Shown piece by piece: positions 6,889-16,024 of a stretch of DNA of 64,000 bases. This DNA is from Chloroflexi bacterium bin20 (lineage in GTDB: Bacteria > Chloroflexota > Anaerolineae > Aggregatilineales > Phototrophicaceae): contig MPMG01000011.1 in NCBI GenBank assembly GCA_002238485.1, forward strand, positions 1 to 64,000, in the 5' to 3' direction. The translations under genes and the position numbers were made by a program. A model generated the notes under the pieces. That model saw only the letters and a program-made list of their open reading frames with translations. It made no database searches and was not told where the DNA came from. How positions within the stretch are numbered: the first letter of the stretch is position 1; each line of letters opens with the position of its first letter.

Positions 6889-8682
6889 ATGAAACAGATC
6901 GTAGACGCGGGAACGATACGACGCTTGGGCATGGCGCTGGCGCTGCTGGTCTTGCTGCCGCTGCCAGCCCTCGCGGCGACCATCCATGTCGATGGGGATT
7001 GTTCGCTTGCTGAAGCAATCCACATGGCGAACACGGGAGATCAGGCGGTACGGCCAACTCCCGGCACGGGGACGCCAACACCCACGCCCCCGACTTGTGA
7101 GGAAAGCGACGATGACGCGGACATCATCGTGCTGATGAGAAGTGTAAACTACAGCGATGAAACACACGAGCGCCGAATTACCAGCGATATAACCGTCCAG
7201 GGCGGACACATCAGAGGCGAAGAAGACGCTCGCATTAAATTTATTGTGAGCAGCCCCGGCTCGCTGACATTCCAGAATGTAAACTTCACCAATGCGAAGC
7301 CTAGCGGCGGAGAATTTGGAGAAGTCTTCGTCTGGGTGAGTGGCGATGTAACCTTCCAAAATGTGCAGTTTTACAACAGTGGTCCCAGCGACGATAACGA
7401 CAGTGGTCTTAGCCTCAATGTGTCGAGTGTACCGGGCAACTCAAATGTCAAGATCAGCGAAAGTATTTTCAAAGACAACCGTCTGAGTTCTGCAACCCTT
7501 TGGAGCGTTCTGAGTGTTGAGGCTGGATCCGCCGCCGACATCTATCGCAGCGCCTTCTATAACAACGGTGGCAGTGGCGATGGCTATGTTATCCGTGGCA
7601 ACGCGACCATCCGCTCTAGCACCATCGGCTTGAACCGCGGCGATGACTTTGCTGTGTCGGGCGGCAGGCTGAACAATGTCACAGTCGCCTACAACAACAG
7701 CGGCGGCGTCACAGGCGCTACCAGCATCAGAAACAGCATCTTGTACCAAAATTCCGGCGGCGACTGCTCTGGCGCCACGCTTGTAGGCTACAACTGGGTC
7801 GGCGATGGCGGTTGCACAGGCGGCACGCGAACCTATACTGGTCCCAGCCCCGACATCGATGACGACTGGACGAATGGGCTCTTCCCGCTGGAAGCCGATG
7901 GCGATGCGGCTGGCAAGGGCGAGGGCTGCGAATTCATCGACCAATGGGGACAACCCTACGGTCCCGATCCCTGCGATCTGGGCGCGCAATCTACCTACAA
8001 ACCGGGTTCTGGACCGCGCATCTCTGCGCCCGTGCCGACAGGCATTCCCACGCCAACCCGCGTGCCCGATCAGCCCACGCCGACAATCGAGCCGGTCAAA
8101 GGCTGGGTGCTATTCAGCGACCGCGATGACATCTTGTCCAACGAAGTGGATGCCCGGGGTGTCGGCATCGCGCATATCATCGAGCAAGGCTTCTTGACCG
8201 CTCTCGACATCTGGAGCGAGGTCGGCTGGGGCGTGACGGCTTGCCACACTGACTACAGCAACGGGAATTTCGAATTTCTGGATGCCGCCGGCATGCCGCG
8301 CGTAGCTGTGCCTTGGCCGGCTGCGCCACATATCGATGGCATGGCTTGCACGTATATCGAGACGCCGGGCACTGTCGTGCTGATGCGCGCCGACGCCTGG
8401 CAAGAGCCAGCCACGCCAACGCCCGACCCCAACGCGCCGGTCTTTGGTCCCGCTACGCCTGTGCCCCTGGAAGACTGCCAGTTGATCACGCGCGATATGG
8501 TCAACCTGCGCGCCGAAGAATGGGGCGATGTGCTGAATATCATCCCCTACGAAACCGAGCTGACAGCGAGCGAGGCCGGCGACGAGTTCTTCAAAGTAAG
8601 TTTCGAAGGGCAAGAAGGCTGGGTGCACCGCGATTGGGTGTTCATCACGGCTGGAGTCTGCGGCGCGGCAGAGGAGGAATAA
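6889..8682 (+). CDS. Secreted choice-of-anchor/beta-helix protein with C-terminal SH3b domain (paralogue of 87-1994)
   Basis: Signal peptide MALALLVLLPLPALA; ATIHVDGDCSLAEAIHMAN start resembles ATINVDATCSLANAINEAN of the first gene; C-terminal MVNLRAEEWGDVLNIIPYETELTASEAGDEFFKVSFEGQEGWVHRDWV. Confidence 0.85.
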   Translation: MKQIVDAGTIRRLGMALALLVLLPLPALAATIHVDGDCSLAEAIHMANTGDQAVRPTPGTGTPTPTPPTCEESDDDADIIVLMRSVNYSDETHERRITSDITVQGGHIRGEEDARIKFIVSSPGSLTFQNVNFTNAKPSGGEFGEVFVWVSGDVTFQNVQFYNSGPSDDNDSGLSLNVSSVPGNSNVKISESIFKDNRLSSATLWSVLSVEAGSAADIYRSAFYNNGGSGDGYVIRGNATIRSSTIGLNRGDDFAVSGGRLNNVTVAYNNSGGVTGATSIRNSILYQNSGGDCSGATLVGYNWVGDGGCTGGTRTYTGPSPDIDDDWTNGLFPLEADGDAAGKGEGCEFIDQWGQPYGPDPCDLGAQSTYKPGSGPRISAPVPTGIPTPTRVPDQPTPTIEPVKGWVLFSDRDDILSNEVDARGVGIAHIIEQGFLTALDIWSEVGWGVTACHTDYSNGNFEFLDAAGMPRVAVPWPAAPHIDGMACTYIETPGTVVLMRADAWQEPATPTPDPNAPVFGPATPVPLEDCQLITRDMVNLRAEEWGDVLNIIPYETELTASEAGDEFFKVSFEGQEGWVHRDWVFITAGVCGAAEEE

Positions 8683-8942
8683 CCCCCCCCCCCCCCCAAA
8701 AGTTGGGGGGACGCAAAGCCAAGGCTTTTTGCTTGGCGTCGCTGTAGGCTGGGTAATCCGTATGCGTCGCCGCCCATTTCTTTCGGTTAGCCACGAGCTT
8801 TCCCTCGCGTTCAATCCATTTGCATTCGGCTCGCTCATATCATGATAGAATACTGCATAGGCTGCAACAGGTTTCCCGCTCTGACCATGTGCTAGCTGAG
8901 CGCCCAGCCTCCCCCCGATTCTTCGGGGGGACTGAGGGGGGT
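8682..8942. mobile_element. Putative degenerate DUF559 unit retaining only the N-terminal portion
   Basis: Left: C15 + aaaagttggggggacgc; right: forward hairpin 8907-8942; interior 8712-8880 matches 6483-6640 (N-terminus plus upstream flank of the full-length copy). Confidence 0.6.
8712..8840 (-). pseudogene. N-terminal remnant of DUF559 gene
   Basis: aaagccaaggctttttgcttggcgtcgctgta...ccgtatgcgtcgccgcccatttctttcggttagccacgag shared with 6483-6560. Confidence 0.7.
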
Positions 8943-9048
8943 GTCTTTTCGGGGCTACCGAGGGGAGTGTCTTTTCGGGAGACCGAGGGGGGTGTCTTTT
9001 CGGGGCTACCGAGGGGGGTGTCTTTTCGGGGGACGACCGAGGGGGTTA
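8907..9048 (+). repeat. C6/G6 hairpin followed by four degenerate 26-28 bp repeats
   Basis: gtgtcttttcgggg(cta)ccgagggg... repeated between 8941 and 9048. Confidence 0.9.
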
Positions 9049-9089
9049 AGCTGGATACATTGAGACGACTGCGCCGGCTGCTCGGCGCC

Positions 9090-10439
9090 ATGTTCGGGCA
9101 GACTGTGCCGCTGGCTGGCGAATGGGAAGGCATCGCGCCCGAGCGCATGACGCCGCGTCAAGTCCGATTGCAGCGCTGTTCGCTGATTCTGCTCTGGGGC
9201 GCGCTGCTGAACATCCTGGCGGTTGCCGCCATCTGCGCCGCCGCCATCCACGCCGGCAATCGAGACAGCAGTTTGTTCAGCGCATTGCAAGCGGCTTTGC
9301 TATCGGGTCTGGTCATCAGCGCCGATGCGGCTGTGCTGCTGCTGGCTGCGGGGACGGGCGTCAATGTGGCGCTGCTGCTGCTCTTGTCGGTGGGTTTTTT
9401 GGCGCAGGAGATCTGGTCGGTGGTCTGCTGCTGGCTGGCGGTCGCGCTGAATCTGGCTGGGCTGGTCTGGCTGGGCTTTGTGCCGTCCCTGCTGGCTGTT
9501 GCGCCGCTCTTGGCTGCGGGCATGTTGTCATTGGGCGATCTGCGCGCCTATCGCGTCAATCCGGTCATGCTGAAAGAGCTGCGTGGACGCATGCGTGGCG
9601 CGCGCGGTTTTGCCATCATCACCATTTTCCTCACCTTGATGGGCTTCTTCACGCTGCTGCTCTACCTGCTGCAGATCCCCCAGGGCGGCGTGGTCGTGAC
9701 GGGCGAGCTGGGGCGCGAGCTGTTCATCGGCGTGCTCTTCATTGAACTCATGCTGATCATTTTCATCGTGCCAGCGCTGACAGCCGGCGCGATCACCAAC
9801 GAGCGCGAACGCAAGACTTACGACCTGCTGCAAACCACGTTGATCACCAAGGCGACCTTCGTAGTGGGCAAGCTGCAGTCGGCGCTGGGCTATATCGTGC
9901 TGCTGCTGCTGTCGGCTGTGCCCCTGCAGAGCATCGCTTTTCTATTTGGGGGCGTCAGCGAGGCCGAATTGCTGCTGGCGCTGCTGGTGCTGCTGGTATC
10001 GGCAGTGACGCTGGGCGCATTCGGCATGTTTTTCTCGTCCATCACCGAGCGCACGCTGGCCGCCACCATTCGCAGCTACACAGTCGCCATTGGCATCACC
10101 GTTGGTTTGCCGGTGGTCGCGGCGATCCTCTTTCAAAATGCCTATGGCAATGTGGTGAACAATATCGGCGCGGGCGTGAGCGACAATCCGACTGTCGAAT
10201 CGGCTACGATTTATCTGGACATGATCGCCACCAGCCTTAACCCGATCATGGCGACCTTGCGCAGCCAGCAAATGCTCATCGACCATCAGCAACTGGTCAC
10301 CATGCGCGTGACCCTGCAGAGCAACGGCGCGTCTATCCCGGTGCTTTCGCCCTGGGTGCTGCTGACCTTGTGCTATCTGTCGCTGACCGCTCTGTTGCTG
10401 CGCTATGCCATCCGGCGCATGGAGCGGCAGGCCGGCTGA
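9090..10439 (+). CDS. ABC-2 type transporter permease
   Basis: Multiple TM segments; ELMLIIFIVPALTAGAITNERERKTYDLLQTTLITKATFVVGK. N-terminal part of the longer ORF is translated hairpin repeat; start could also be TTG at 9059. Confidence 0.75.
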   Translation: MFGQTVPLAGEWEGIAPERMTPRQVRLQRCSLILLWGALLNILAVAAICAAAIHAGNRDSSLFSALQAALLSGLVISADAAVLLLAAGTGVNVALLLLLSVGFLAQEIWSVVCCWLAVALNLAGLVWLGFVPSLLAVAPLLAAGMLSLGDLRAYRVNPVMLKELRGRMRGARGFAIITIFLTLMGFFTLLLYLLQIPQGGVVVTGELGRELFIGVLFIELMLIIFIVPALTAGAITNERERKTYDLLQTTLITKATFVVGKLQSALGYIVLLLLSAVPLQSIAFLFGGVSEAELLLALLVLLVSAVTLGAFGMFFSSITERTLAATIRSYTVAIGITVGLPVVAAILFQNAYGNVVNNIGAGVSDNPTVESATIYLDMIATSLNPIMATLRSQQMLIDHQQLVTMRVTLQSNGASIPVLSPWVLLTLCYLSLTALLLRYAIRRMERQAG

Positions 10440-10450
10440 CTGCCTCTGCG

Positions 10451-11224
10451 ATGCCACGCCAAAGCCGCAGCATCCGTACCCAGGCCATCATCTTGAATCG
10501 CCGCGACTTTGGCGAAGCCGACCGCCTGCTGACCCTGCTGACGCCGTCACGCGGCAAGCTGCGCGCAATCGCCAAGGGCGCACGCAGACCCAATGCCAAG
10601 CTCAGCGGACATGTCGAGCTCTTCGCCCGCAGCGATTGCCTGCTGCACCAGGGACGCAGCCTCGCCATCCTGACGCAAGCCGAACTGATCGAGCCTTATC
10701 TGGGCTTGCGCGATGATTTGCAACGTGGCGCCTATGCCAGTTATGCCGCCGAACTGCTCGACCGCTTCACTGCCGATGACGAAGAAGACGCCGGCCGGCT
10801 CTTCGCCTTGCTGGACGACACGTTGACGCGCATTGCCGATTCCCGCGATCCGCGCCTGGCGACGCGCTTCTATGAGCTGGCGCTGCTCGACCTGGTCGGT
10901 TTTAAGCCCGAGCTGAGCGAATGTGTGATCACGCGACTGCCGCTCTTGCCCGAAGCGCAATTCTTCAGCTGCGACGAAGGTGGCGTGGTGAGTCGCGCCG
11001 GGCTATCGCTCTCACAATCGCGCTTGCTGCCCATCGAGCTGGACACGTTGAAATTGCTGCGTCACTTGCAGCGCAATGCCGAAACATATACCGAGGTGGA
11101 AAGCCTGCATTTGAGCGCCGATGAGCATCAGCGCGCCGAGCGGCTCATGCTGGCTTACATCGCGCATCTGCTGGAACGCCGGCTGGTGAGCGTGGCATTT
11201 CTGGAGCGCCTGCGGCGGGAGTAA
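10451..11224 (+). CDS. recO: DNA repair protein RecO
   Basis: RTQAIILNRRDFGEADRLLTLLTPSRGKLRAIAKGARRPNAKLSGHVELFARSDCLLHQGRSLAILTQAELIEPY. Confidence 0.92.
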   Translation: MPRQSRSIRTQAIILNRRDFGEADRLLTLLTPSRGKLRAIAKGARRPNAKLSGHVELFARSDCLLHQGRSLAILTQAELIEPYLGLRDDLQRGAYASYAAELLDRFTADDEEDAGRLFALLDDTLTRIADSRDPRLATRFYELALLDLVGFKPELSECVITRLPLLPEAQFFSCDEGGVVSRAGLSLSQSRLLPIELDTLKLLRHLQRNAETYTEVESLHLSADEHQRAERLMLAYIAHLLERRLVSVAFLERLRRE

Positions 11225-11244
11225 AAAGTGGGGTCTTCACCGCC

Positions 11245-11943
11245 TCACATAATCCCGTACGTCTTGAAGGCCTGCACAGCGCTCATGCCGCCCTCGATGG
11301 CTTTGCGCACCAATTGTTCGCCGCGGGCTTTTTCCAGCGCCGCCACAAAGACCTCGCGTTCGGCTGTCTGCGGGACGATCAGTACGCCGTCTACATCGCC
11401 AAAGACGATATCGCCTGGCTCGATGCGCAGTCCGCCGACTTCAATGGGCAGGCGGAAGTCCAGCACTTTTCCGCGCGGTCCTTGGTCTTGCGCGTAGGAT
11501 CCATAAGCAAAGGCGGGAAATCCCTGCGCCAGCACGCCGTGTGTATCGCGCAGGTAACCATCGACCACTGCGCCAGCCGCCCCCAAGTGCAGCGCGCGCG
11601 TCGTCATCAGCTCGCCCCACAGCGCATATCGCCGCGATGCGCCGCTGCAAATGTAGACTTCGTCCTTTTTTAGGTCGTCCAGCGCTTCCAGCATCAAGCC
11701 GAAGGGTTTGTCCATGAGGGGGTTGTTGTCGGCCGATCCGCGTTCTTGATACACATCGGCTTCTAGGACGGGCATGGCGCGTCCGATGAGCACCATGTCG
11801 CTGCGCAGGGGGCGGATCTGTGGCGGCAGAAACTGATGCAGCAAGCCCAGTTTGTCCATGACATCGCCGACCACCGCCGTGAAGAGCTCGCGCCGCGCCA
11901 GGCGGAATAGATCGCTGTCTGTCTCCCAATGATCAGAATGCAT
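11245..11943 (-). CDS. RraA family protein (aldolase/dimethylmenaquinone methyltransferase-like)
   Basis: LFTAVVGDVMDKLGLLHQFLPPQIRPL...GAAGAVVDGYLRDTHGVLAQGFPAFAYG...GGLRIEPGDIVFGDVDGVLIVP. Confidence 0.85.
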   Translation of the reverse strand: MHSDHWETDSDLFRLARRELFTAVVGDVMDKLGLLHQFLPPQIRPLRSDMVLIGRAMPVLEADVYQERGSADNNPLMDKPFGLMLEALDDLKKDEVYICSGASRRYALWGELMTTRALHLGAAGAVVDGYLRDTHGVLAQGFPAFAYGSYAQDQGPRGKVLDFRLPIEVGGLRIEPGDIVFGDVDGVLIVPQTAEREVFVAALEKARGEQLVRKAIEGGMSAVQAFKTYGIM

Positions 11944-12052
11944 GCGCGCCTCCCCTGTTTGCGTTTGGCAGCGACTCTAGCGGTTTTGACGGCAACCGCG
12001 CAATAGTCCCTGTCCCTGGTGAGTGGTGAATTTGCTGGATACCAAGGCATTT

Positions 12053-12078
12053 GTAGGGGCGAGCCAGTGGGTCGCCCG
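12053..12078. repeat. Dispersed GTAGGGGCGA...TCGCCC palindromic repeat
   Basis: gtaggggcgagccagtgggtcgcccg; relatives at 3618, 23837, 25797, 25838, 38369, 58534. Confidence 0.75.
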
Positions 12079-12141
12079 CGTTTCCAGAACTAGTTTGCGG
12101 ACGACACAAGTGTAGCCTCCACATCTCCCTCTGTGGTGAAA

Positions 12142-13236
12142 TCAAGCCAGCATTTCTCGGTATACCGCCACAGTCGCCGCGGCGATTCGCTCGTCAGTAA
12201 ATTGCGACAAGAAGCGCGCTCGCCCTTTTTCACGCAGTTCTTCGCGCAGGTCTGGCTGGTCGCGCACTTGCTGCAGCGCACTTGCCAGCGCATGAATATC
12301 GCCCTCTGGCACGATGATGCCCGCATCACCGACTACGCCGGGTATCGCGCCACTATCGCTGCCGATGACGGGCAGGTCGCTGGCCATGGCTTCGACCAAT
12401 ACGCGCCCGAATTGTTCTTTCCAGTTGCCGCGCGTCAAGGAGGGCAGCGTCAGCACATCCAGTTGGTGATATTCCGCAGGCAAGTCAGACGATGGCAGCT
12501 GCCCCGAGAAAGTCACGCGCTCGCGGATGCCCAATTCGTCTGCCAGCTTCCCCAGCGCTGCGCTTTCTGTGCCGCCGCCAATGATGCGCAGACGCCATTC
12601 GCCAGCCAGCTGTGCCGCCGCTCGCAGCAAGATATGGATGCCTTTTTCGGGCACCAGCCGCCCGATGAAGCCAATGGTGAAAGGTCTCGCGGAGATCGAC
12701 TCGGGCGGACGAAAGAGCTGCGCCGATGTGCCAAATTGCGGGATGACAGCCAGCCTGCCTCGATAGCTTTTCGCGCGCAAGACGCCAGCGGCATCGTCTG
12801 TGCCAGCCAGGGCATAATCGGCGCTGCGCAGCGTCCAGCCTTCGCCCCAGCTAAAGGGCGGCGGATAATGGCGCAGGATATTTTGCCAGCTGAAGAAGAG
12901 CGCCTGCGCCCCGAGTCGCCGCGCCAGCCAGAGCGCTTGCCAGGTAGCCAGGTTATAGGGCTCTTCGTCGATATGCACGATCTGCGGCTGGAATGCGCGC
13001 ATCTCAGTCCACAGAGACGGGTAGTGGTGCAGGTGAAAATTGCCATTGAAGCGGATGGGAATGGCGCGCAGTTGATAGCCTTCCATGTGGCTGCGTTCCA
13101 GCTGCTGCGTGCCGCGTTCATCTTGCCAGCTTGGCGGCACCAGGGTCAGCAGGTCGACGCCGGCGCGGGCGATTGCCTCGAGCTTGCTCTGATAAATGCC
13201 GACCAGGCAAGCTTTGGACAGCATCAAAACGCGCAT
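12142..13236 (-). CDS. Glycosyltransferase family 4 protein
   Basis: FTIGFIGRLVPEKGIHILLRAAAQLAGEWRLRIIGGGTESAAL...VLTLPSLTRGNWKEQFGRVLVEAMASDLPVIGSDSGAIPGVVGDAG. Confidence 0.92.
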   Translation of the reverse strand: MRVLMLSKACLVGIYQSKLEAIARAGVDLLTLVPPSWQDERGTQQLERSHMEGYQLRAIPIRFNGNFHLHHYPSLWTEMRAFQPQIVHIDEEPYNLATWQALWLARRLGAQALFFSWQNILRHYPPPFSWGEGWTLRSADYALAGTDDAAGVLRAKSYRGRLAVIPQFGTSAQLFRPPESISARPFTIGFIGRLVPEKGIHILLRAAAQLAGEWRLRIIGGGTESAALGKLADELGIRERVTFSGQLPSSDLPAEYHQLDVLTLPSLTRGNWKEQFGRVLVEAMASDLPVIGSDSGAIPGVVGDAGIIVPEGDIHALASALQQVRDQPDLREELREKGRARFLSQFTDERIAAATVAVYREMLA

Positions 13237-13257
13237 GCAGACCCGCCTGCCACCGGG

Positions 13258-13845
13258 CTAATTCAGCTTGATGGGCGGCTCGCCACAGCGCGCGCTGGCA
13301 TCATAGACGAGGAAGGACAGCTCGGGCAGCGCCAGCACCCCATAAGAGCGTGAACTGGCGCGAGCGCATTTGAATGTATAGAGCGAGCCAGGATTGACCA
13401 GGCAGCCATAAGGCGTCTGCATGTGCAGAGGCAGGTGCGTGTGTCCGGTCACCAGCACATCGGCTTTCAATGAGCGCAGCACCATCTTCAGGTAGGTGGT
13501 CGACAAGTGATCGCGGTACATGCCCCACATATTGTTGCCGGGCTTGCCATGGCACATGAAGACCGACTTGCCAGCCAACTGCCCGCGCCATTCCAGCGGC
13601 AAACCACGCACATATTGCAGTGTTTCGCCGCACAGACTCTGCGCCCAGTCGTCATGGTTGCCGCGCACTGCGATGATGTCATTGGCGCGCATCAATTGGA
13701 CGACGCGCTCGGGTTCGGGTCCGCGCCCGACCAGATCGCCCGCGCACAAAATGTGGTCGACTTTGTGATGTTTGTCTAAGCGGTCTAGTACTTCTGACAG
13801 GGTCGCGAAATCCGCGTGGACATCCGATATGATTCCAACCTGCAT
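13258..13845 (-). CDS. Metallophosphoesterase (YfcE/MJ0936-type)
   Basis: MQVGIISDVHADFATLSEVLDRL...HILCAGDLVGRGPEPERVV...AVRGNHDDW...VLVTGHTHLPL...LVNPGSL. Confidence 0.92.
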   Translation of the reverse strand: MQVGIISDVHADFATLSEVLDRLDKHHKVDHILCAGDLVGRGPEPERVVQLMRANDIIAVRGNHDDWAQSLCGETLQYVRGLPLEWRGQLAGKSVFMCHGKPGNNMWGMYRDHLSTTYLKMVLRSLKADVLVTGHTHLPLHMQTPYGCLVNPGSLYTFKCARASSRSYGVLALPELSFLVYDASARCGEPPIKLN

Positions 13846-13911
13846 CCCAGATTATGCCCTAACCGGCCACTATGCCCATCATTATAAGCCAAAGTGCAGC
13901 TTGTGTTGAGC

Positions 13912-14646
13912 CTAAGTTTGTTTGTCGGTCGGCGTATCGGCATGGCTCACTGTGCCGCGCTCGTCAAATACGAAGCATTCGCCCTGCCACAGCGACTCTT
14001 CGGGCGGCACAGTCTCCAGGTAGCGCAAGATGCCGCCGCGCAGGTGATAAACCCCGTCAAAACCGCGCGCCAGCAGCAGGGCGGTCGCTTTCTCGCAGCG
14101 GATGCCGCCCGTACAGAATAGCGCCACTCGTTTGTGCTGCTCGGCATCCAACATTTCGTCCAGGTAGCGCGGCAACTCGCTGAAAGACTCGCTGCCGGGG
14201 TTGAGCGCGCCGCGGAAGCTGCCCAGCTGGACTTCATACTGGTTGCGCGCGTCAATGACCAGCACATCTTCCTGGCAGATCAGCGCGTTCCAGTCCTCTG
14301 GCTCGATGTATTCGCCCACTTGCCTGCGCGGGTCGGCGTCGGTGGCTTTGATCGCGACGATTTCTTTTTTCAGGCGGACTTTCATGCGGCGGAAGGGGAT
14401 GCTGTCGTGCCAGGCTTCTTTGACCGCCAGGCTGGCAAAGCGCGCATCCATGCGCAAGTGAGCCAGCACGGCGTCTACAGCCGAGTCTGTGCCGGCGATG
14501 GTCGCATTGATACCCTCGGCCGCCAGCAGAATGCTGCCACGCACGGGGGCAGCCTTGCAGCAACGCAGCAGGGGCGCGCGCAGCGATTCATAGTCTGGCA
14601 GCGGCACAAATTTGTAGAAAGCGGCGATGCGGATGGGCTTTGCCAT
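13912..14646 (-). CDS. trhO: Rhodanese-domain tRNA uridine hydroxylase (TrhO/YceA)
   Basis: IRIAAFYKFVPLPDYESLRAPLLRCCKAAPVRGSILLAAEGINATIAG...VLVIDARNQYEVQLGSFRGALNP...VALFCTGGIRCEKATALLLARGFDGVYHLRGGILRYLE. Confidence 0.93.
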   Translation of the reverse strand: MAKPIRIAAFYKFVPLPDYESLRAPLLRCCKAAPVRGSILLAAEGINATIAGTDSAVDAVLAHLRMDARFASLAVKEAWHDSIPFRRMKVRLKKEIVAIKATDADPRRQVGEYIEPEDWNALICQEDVLVIDARNQYEVQLGSFRGALNPGSESFSELPRYLDEMLDAEQHKRVALFCTGGIRCEKATALLLARGFDGVYHLRGGILRYLETVPPEESLWQGECFVFDERGTVSHADTPTDKQT

Positions 14647-14806
14647 AATGCCCCGCATTTGACCACAAAGCGTCTGCAGCAAACAGGCAAGGCACGAAGG
14701 AATCCAGGGCAATTGCATCCCATGCGTCATCGTTTTGAGGCGATGGCCCAGTGGACTAATCGCAGCGCGGGAAGAACAGCAGGGCAATTGTGATATACTC
14801 GCATCT

Positions 14807-15979
14807 ATGAGAATCGCATTGAATGCGCACCTGCTTTCCAACGGTCCTGGCTACCGTGCGGCCGGCATTCATGGCTATATCAGCAACCTGCTGCGTCATC
14901 TGCCGGCGGCTGCCGGTGATGATTGGCGCTTCGTGGCGCATGTCGGCGCAGCCAATACCGCTGCCTTTGATGGCATCTACATGGCGCGCGCTGGCGCAGA
15001 CACCAGCAGTGCCTGGCGGCGCATCGTCTGGGAGCAGACCCAGCAGCCGCGCGAATTGCGGGGCGTCGACCTGTATCACGCCATGGCTTTCGTCGCGCCC
15101 ATCGTCTTGCCAGCGCCCATGGTGGTGACGGTCTATGACCTCAGTTTCATCCGCTTTCCAGCGCGCATAAACCCAGCCCGCCGGCATTATCTGCGCGCCA
15201 TGACCAGCTTGACCTGCAAACGGGCGCGGCGAGTCATCGCCATCAGCCAGAGCACAGCCGAAGACTTGCAGCAGTATTTGGACGTGCCCGCGCGCAAAAT
15301 CGATGTTACGCCGCTGGGCTATGACAAGGCGCTCTTTCGTCCGCGACAGCCAGCCGAAGTCGAACATTTCCGCCGCAAACACAGCCTGCCCGAGCGCTTC
15401 TGGCTCTTCGTGGGCACGTTGGAACCACGCAAGAATCTCATGCTGCTGCTGGAAGCCTATCGACTGCTGGACAAGGAGGCGCGGCTGCCCTTGATATTGG
15501 GCGGGGGCGTGGGCTGGCGCGGCGAGCAGATCCTGGCGGCTATCGAGCAGCTGGGGATCGGCGACAGTGTCAAGCATGTGGGCTTCATCCCTGCCGCCGA
15601 CTTGCCGCTCTGGTACAATTGCGCCGAGGTTTTTCTTTATCCGTCGATCTACGAAGGCTTCGGGCTGCCAGTGCTGGAGGCGATGGCATGCGGCACGCCG
15701 GTGCTTGCGTCCGATGTGGCGGCATTGTCAGAGATCGTGGGCAAGGCGGGCATGTGCATCGCGCCCGACGATCTGGTGCGTTGGGCGGCCGCCCTGCAAG
15801 CTGTGCGCGAAGAAGACGAATGGCGCGAGACGGTCGGGCAATACGCCGCCCTGGCAGCCCGCCGCTATAGTTGGCAGCGGACGGCTCTGCTGACCGCGCG
15901 TAGTTATCTGTATGCCATACTGGATAAAGACCCGCCGCCGCTGGAAGACCAAGAGGATGCCAGCGATGCTCGCGAATAA
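14807..15979 (+). CDS. Glycosyltransferase family 4 protein
   Basis: RFWLFVGTLEPRKNLMLLLEAYRLL...VFLYPSIYEGFGLPVLEAMACGTPVLASDVAALSEIVGKAGMCI. Confidence 0.93.
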   Translation: MRIALNAHLLSNGPGYRAAGIHGYISNLLRHLPAAAGDDWRFVAHVGAANTAAFDGIYMARAGADTSSAWRRIVWEQTQQPRELRGVDLYHAMAFVAPIVLPAPMVVTVYDLSFIRFPARINPARRHYLRAMTSLTCKRARRVIAISQSTAEDLQQYLDVPARKIDVTPLGYDKALFRPRQPAEVEHFRRKHSLPERFWLFVGTLEPRKNLMLLLEAYRLLDKEARLPLILGGGVGWRGEQILAAIEQLGIGDSVKHVGFIPAADLPLWYNCAEVFLYPSIYEGFGLPVLEAMACGTPVLASDVAALSEIVGKAGMCIAPDDLVRWAAALQAVREEDEWRETVGQYAALAARRYSWQRTALLTARSYLYAILDKDPPPLEDQEDASDARE

Positions 15980-16024
15980 CCCCGGGGCAAAACGCCGCAG
16001 TCGCAAGCTGGCAGGCGCAGCCCT

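Noticed and set aside
6585-7034. N-terminal ~140 aa of the 292-aa DUF559 ORF (PPSVPPKNRGEA repeats)
   Set aside because: Translated hairpin repeat and antisense to the beta-helix gene; a good RBS and ATG exist at 6584.
12133-13353. 406-aa plus-strand ORF
   Set aside because: Antisense to a clear glycosyltransferase; no recognisable domain.
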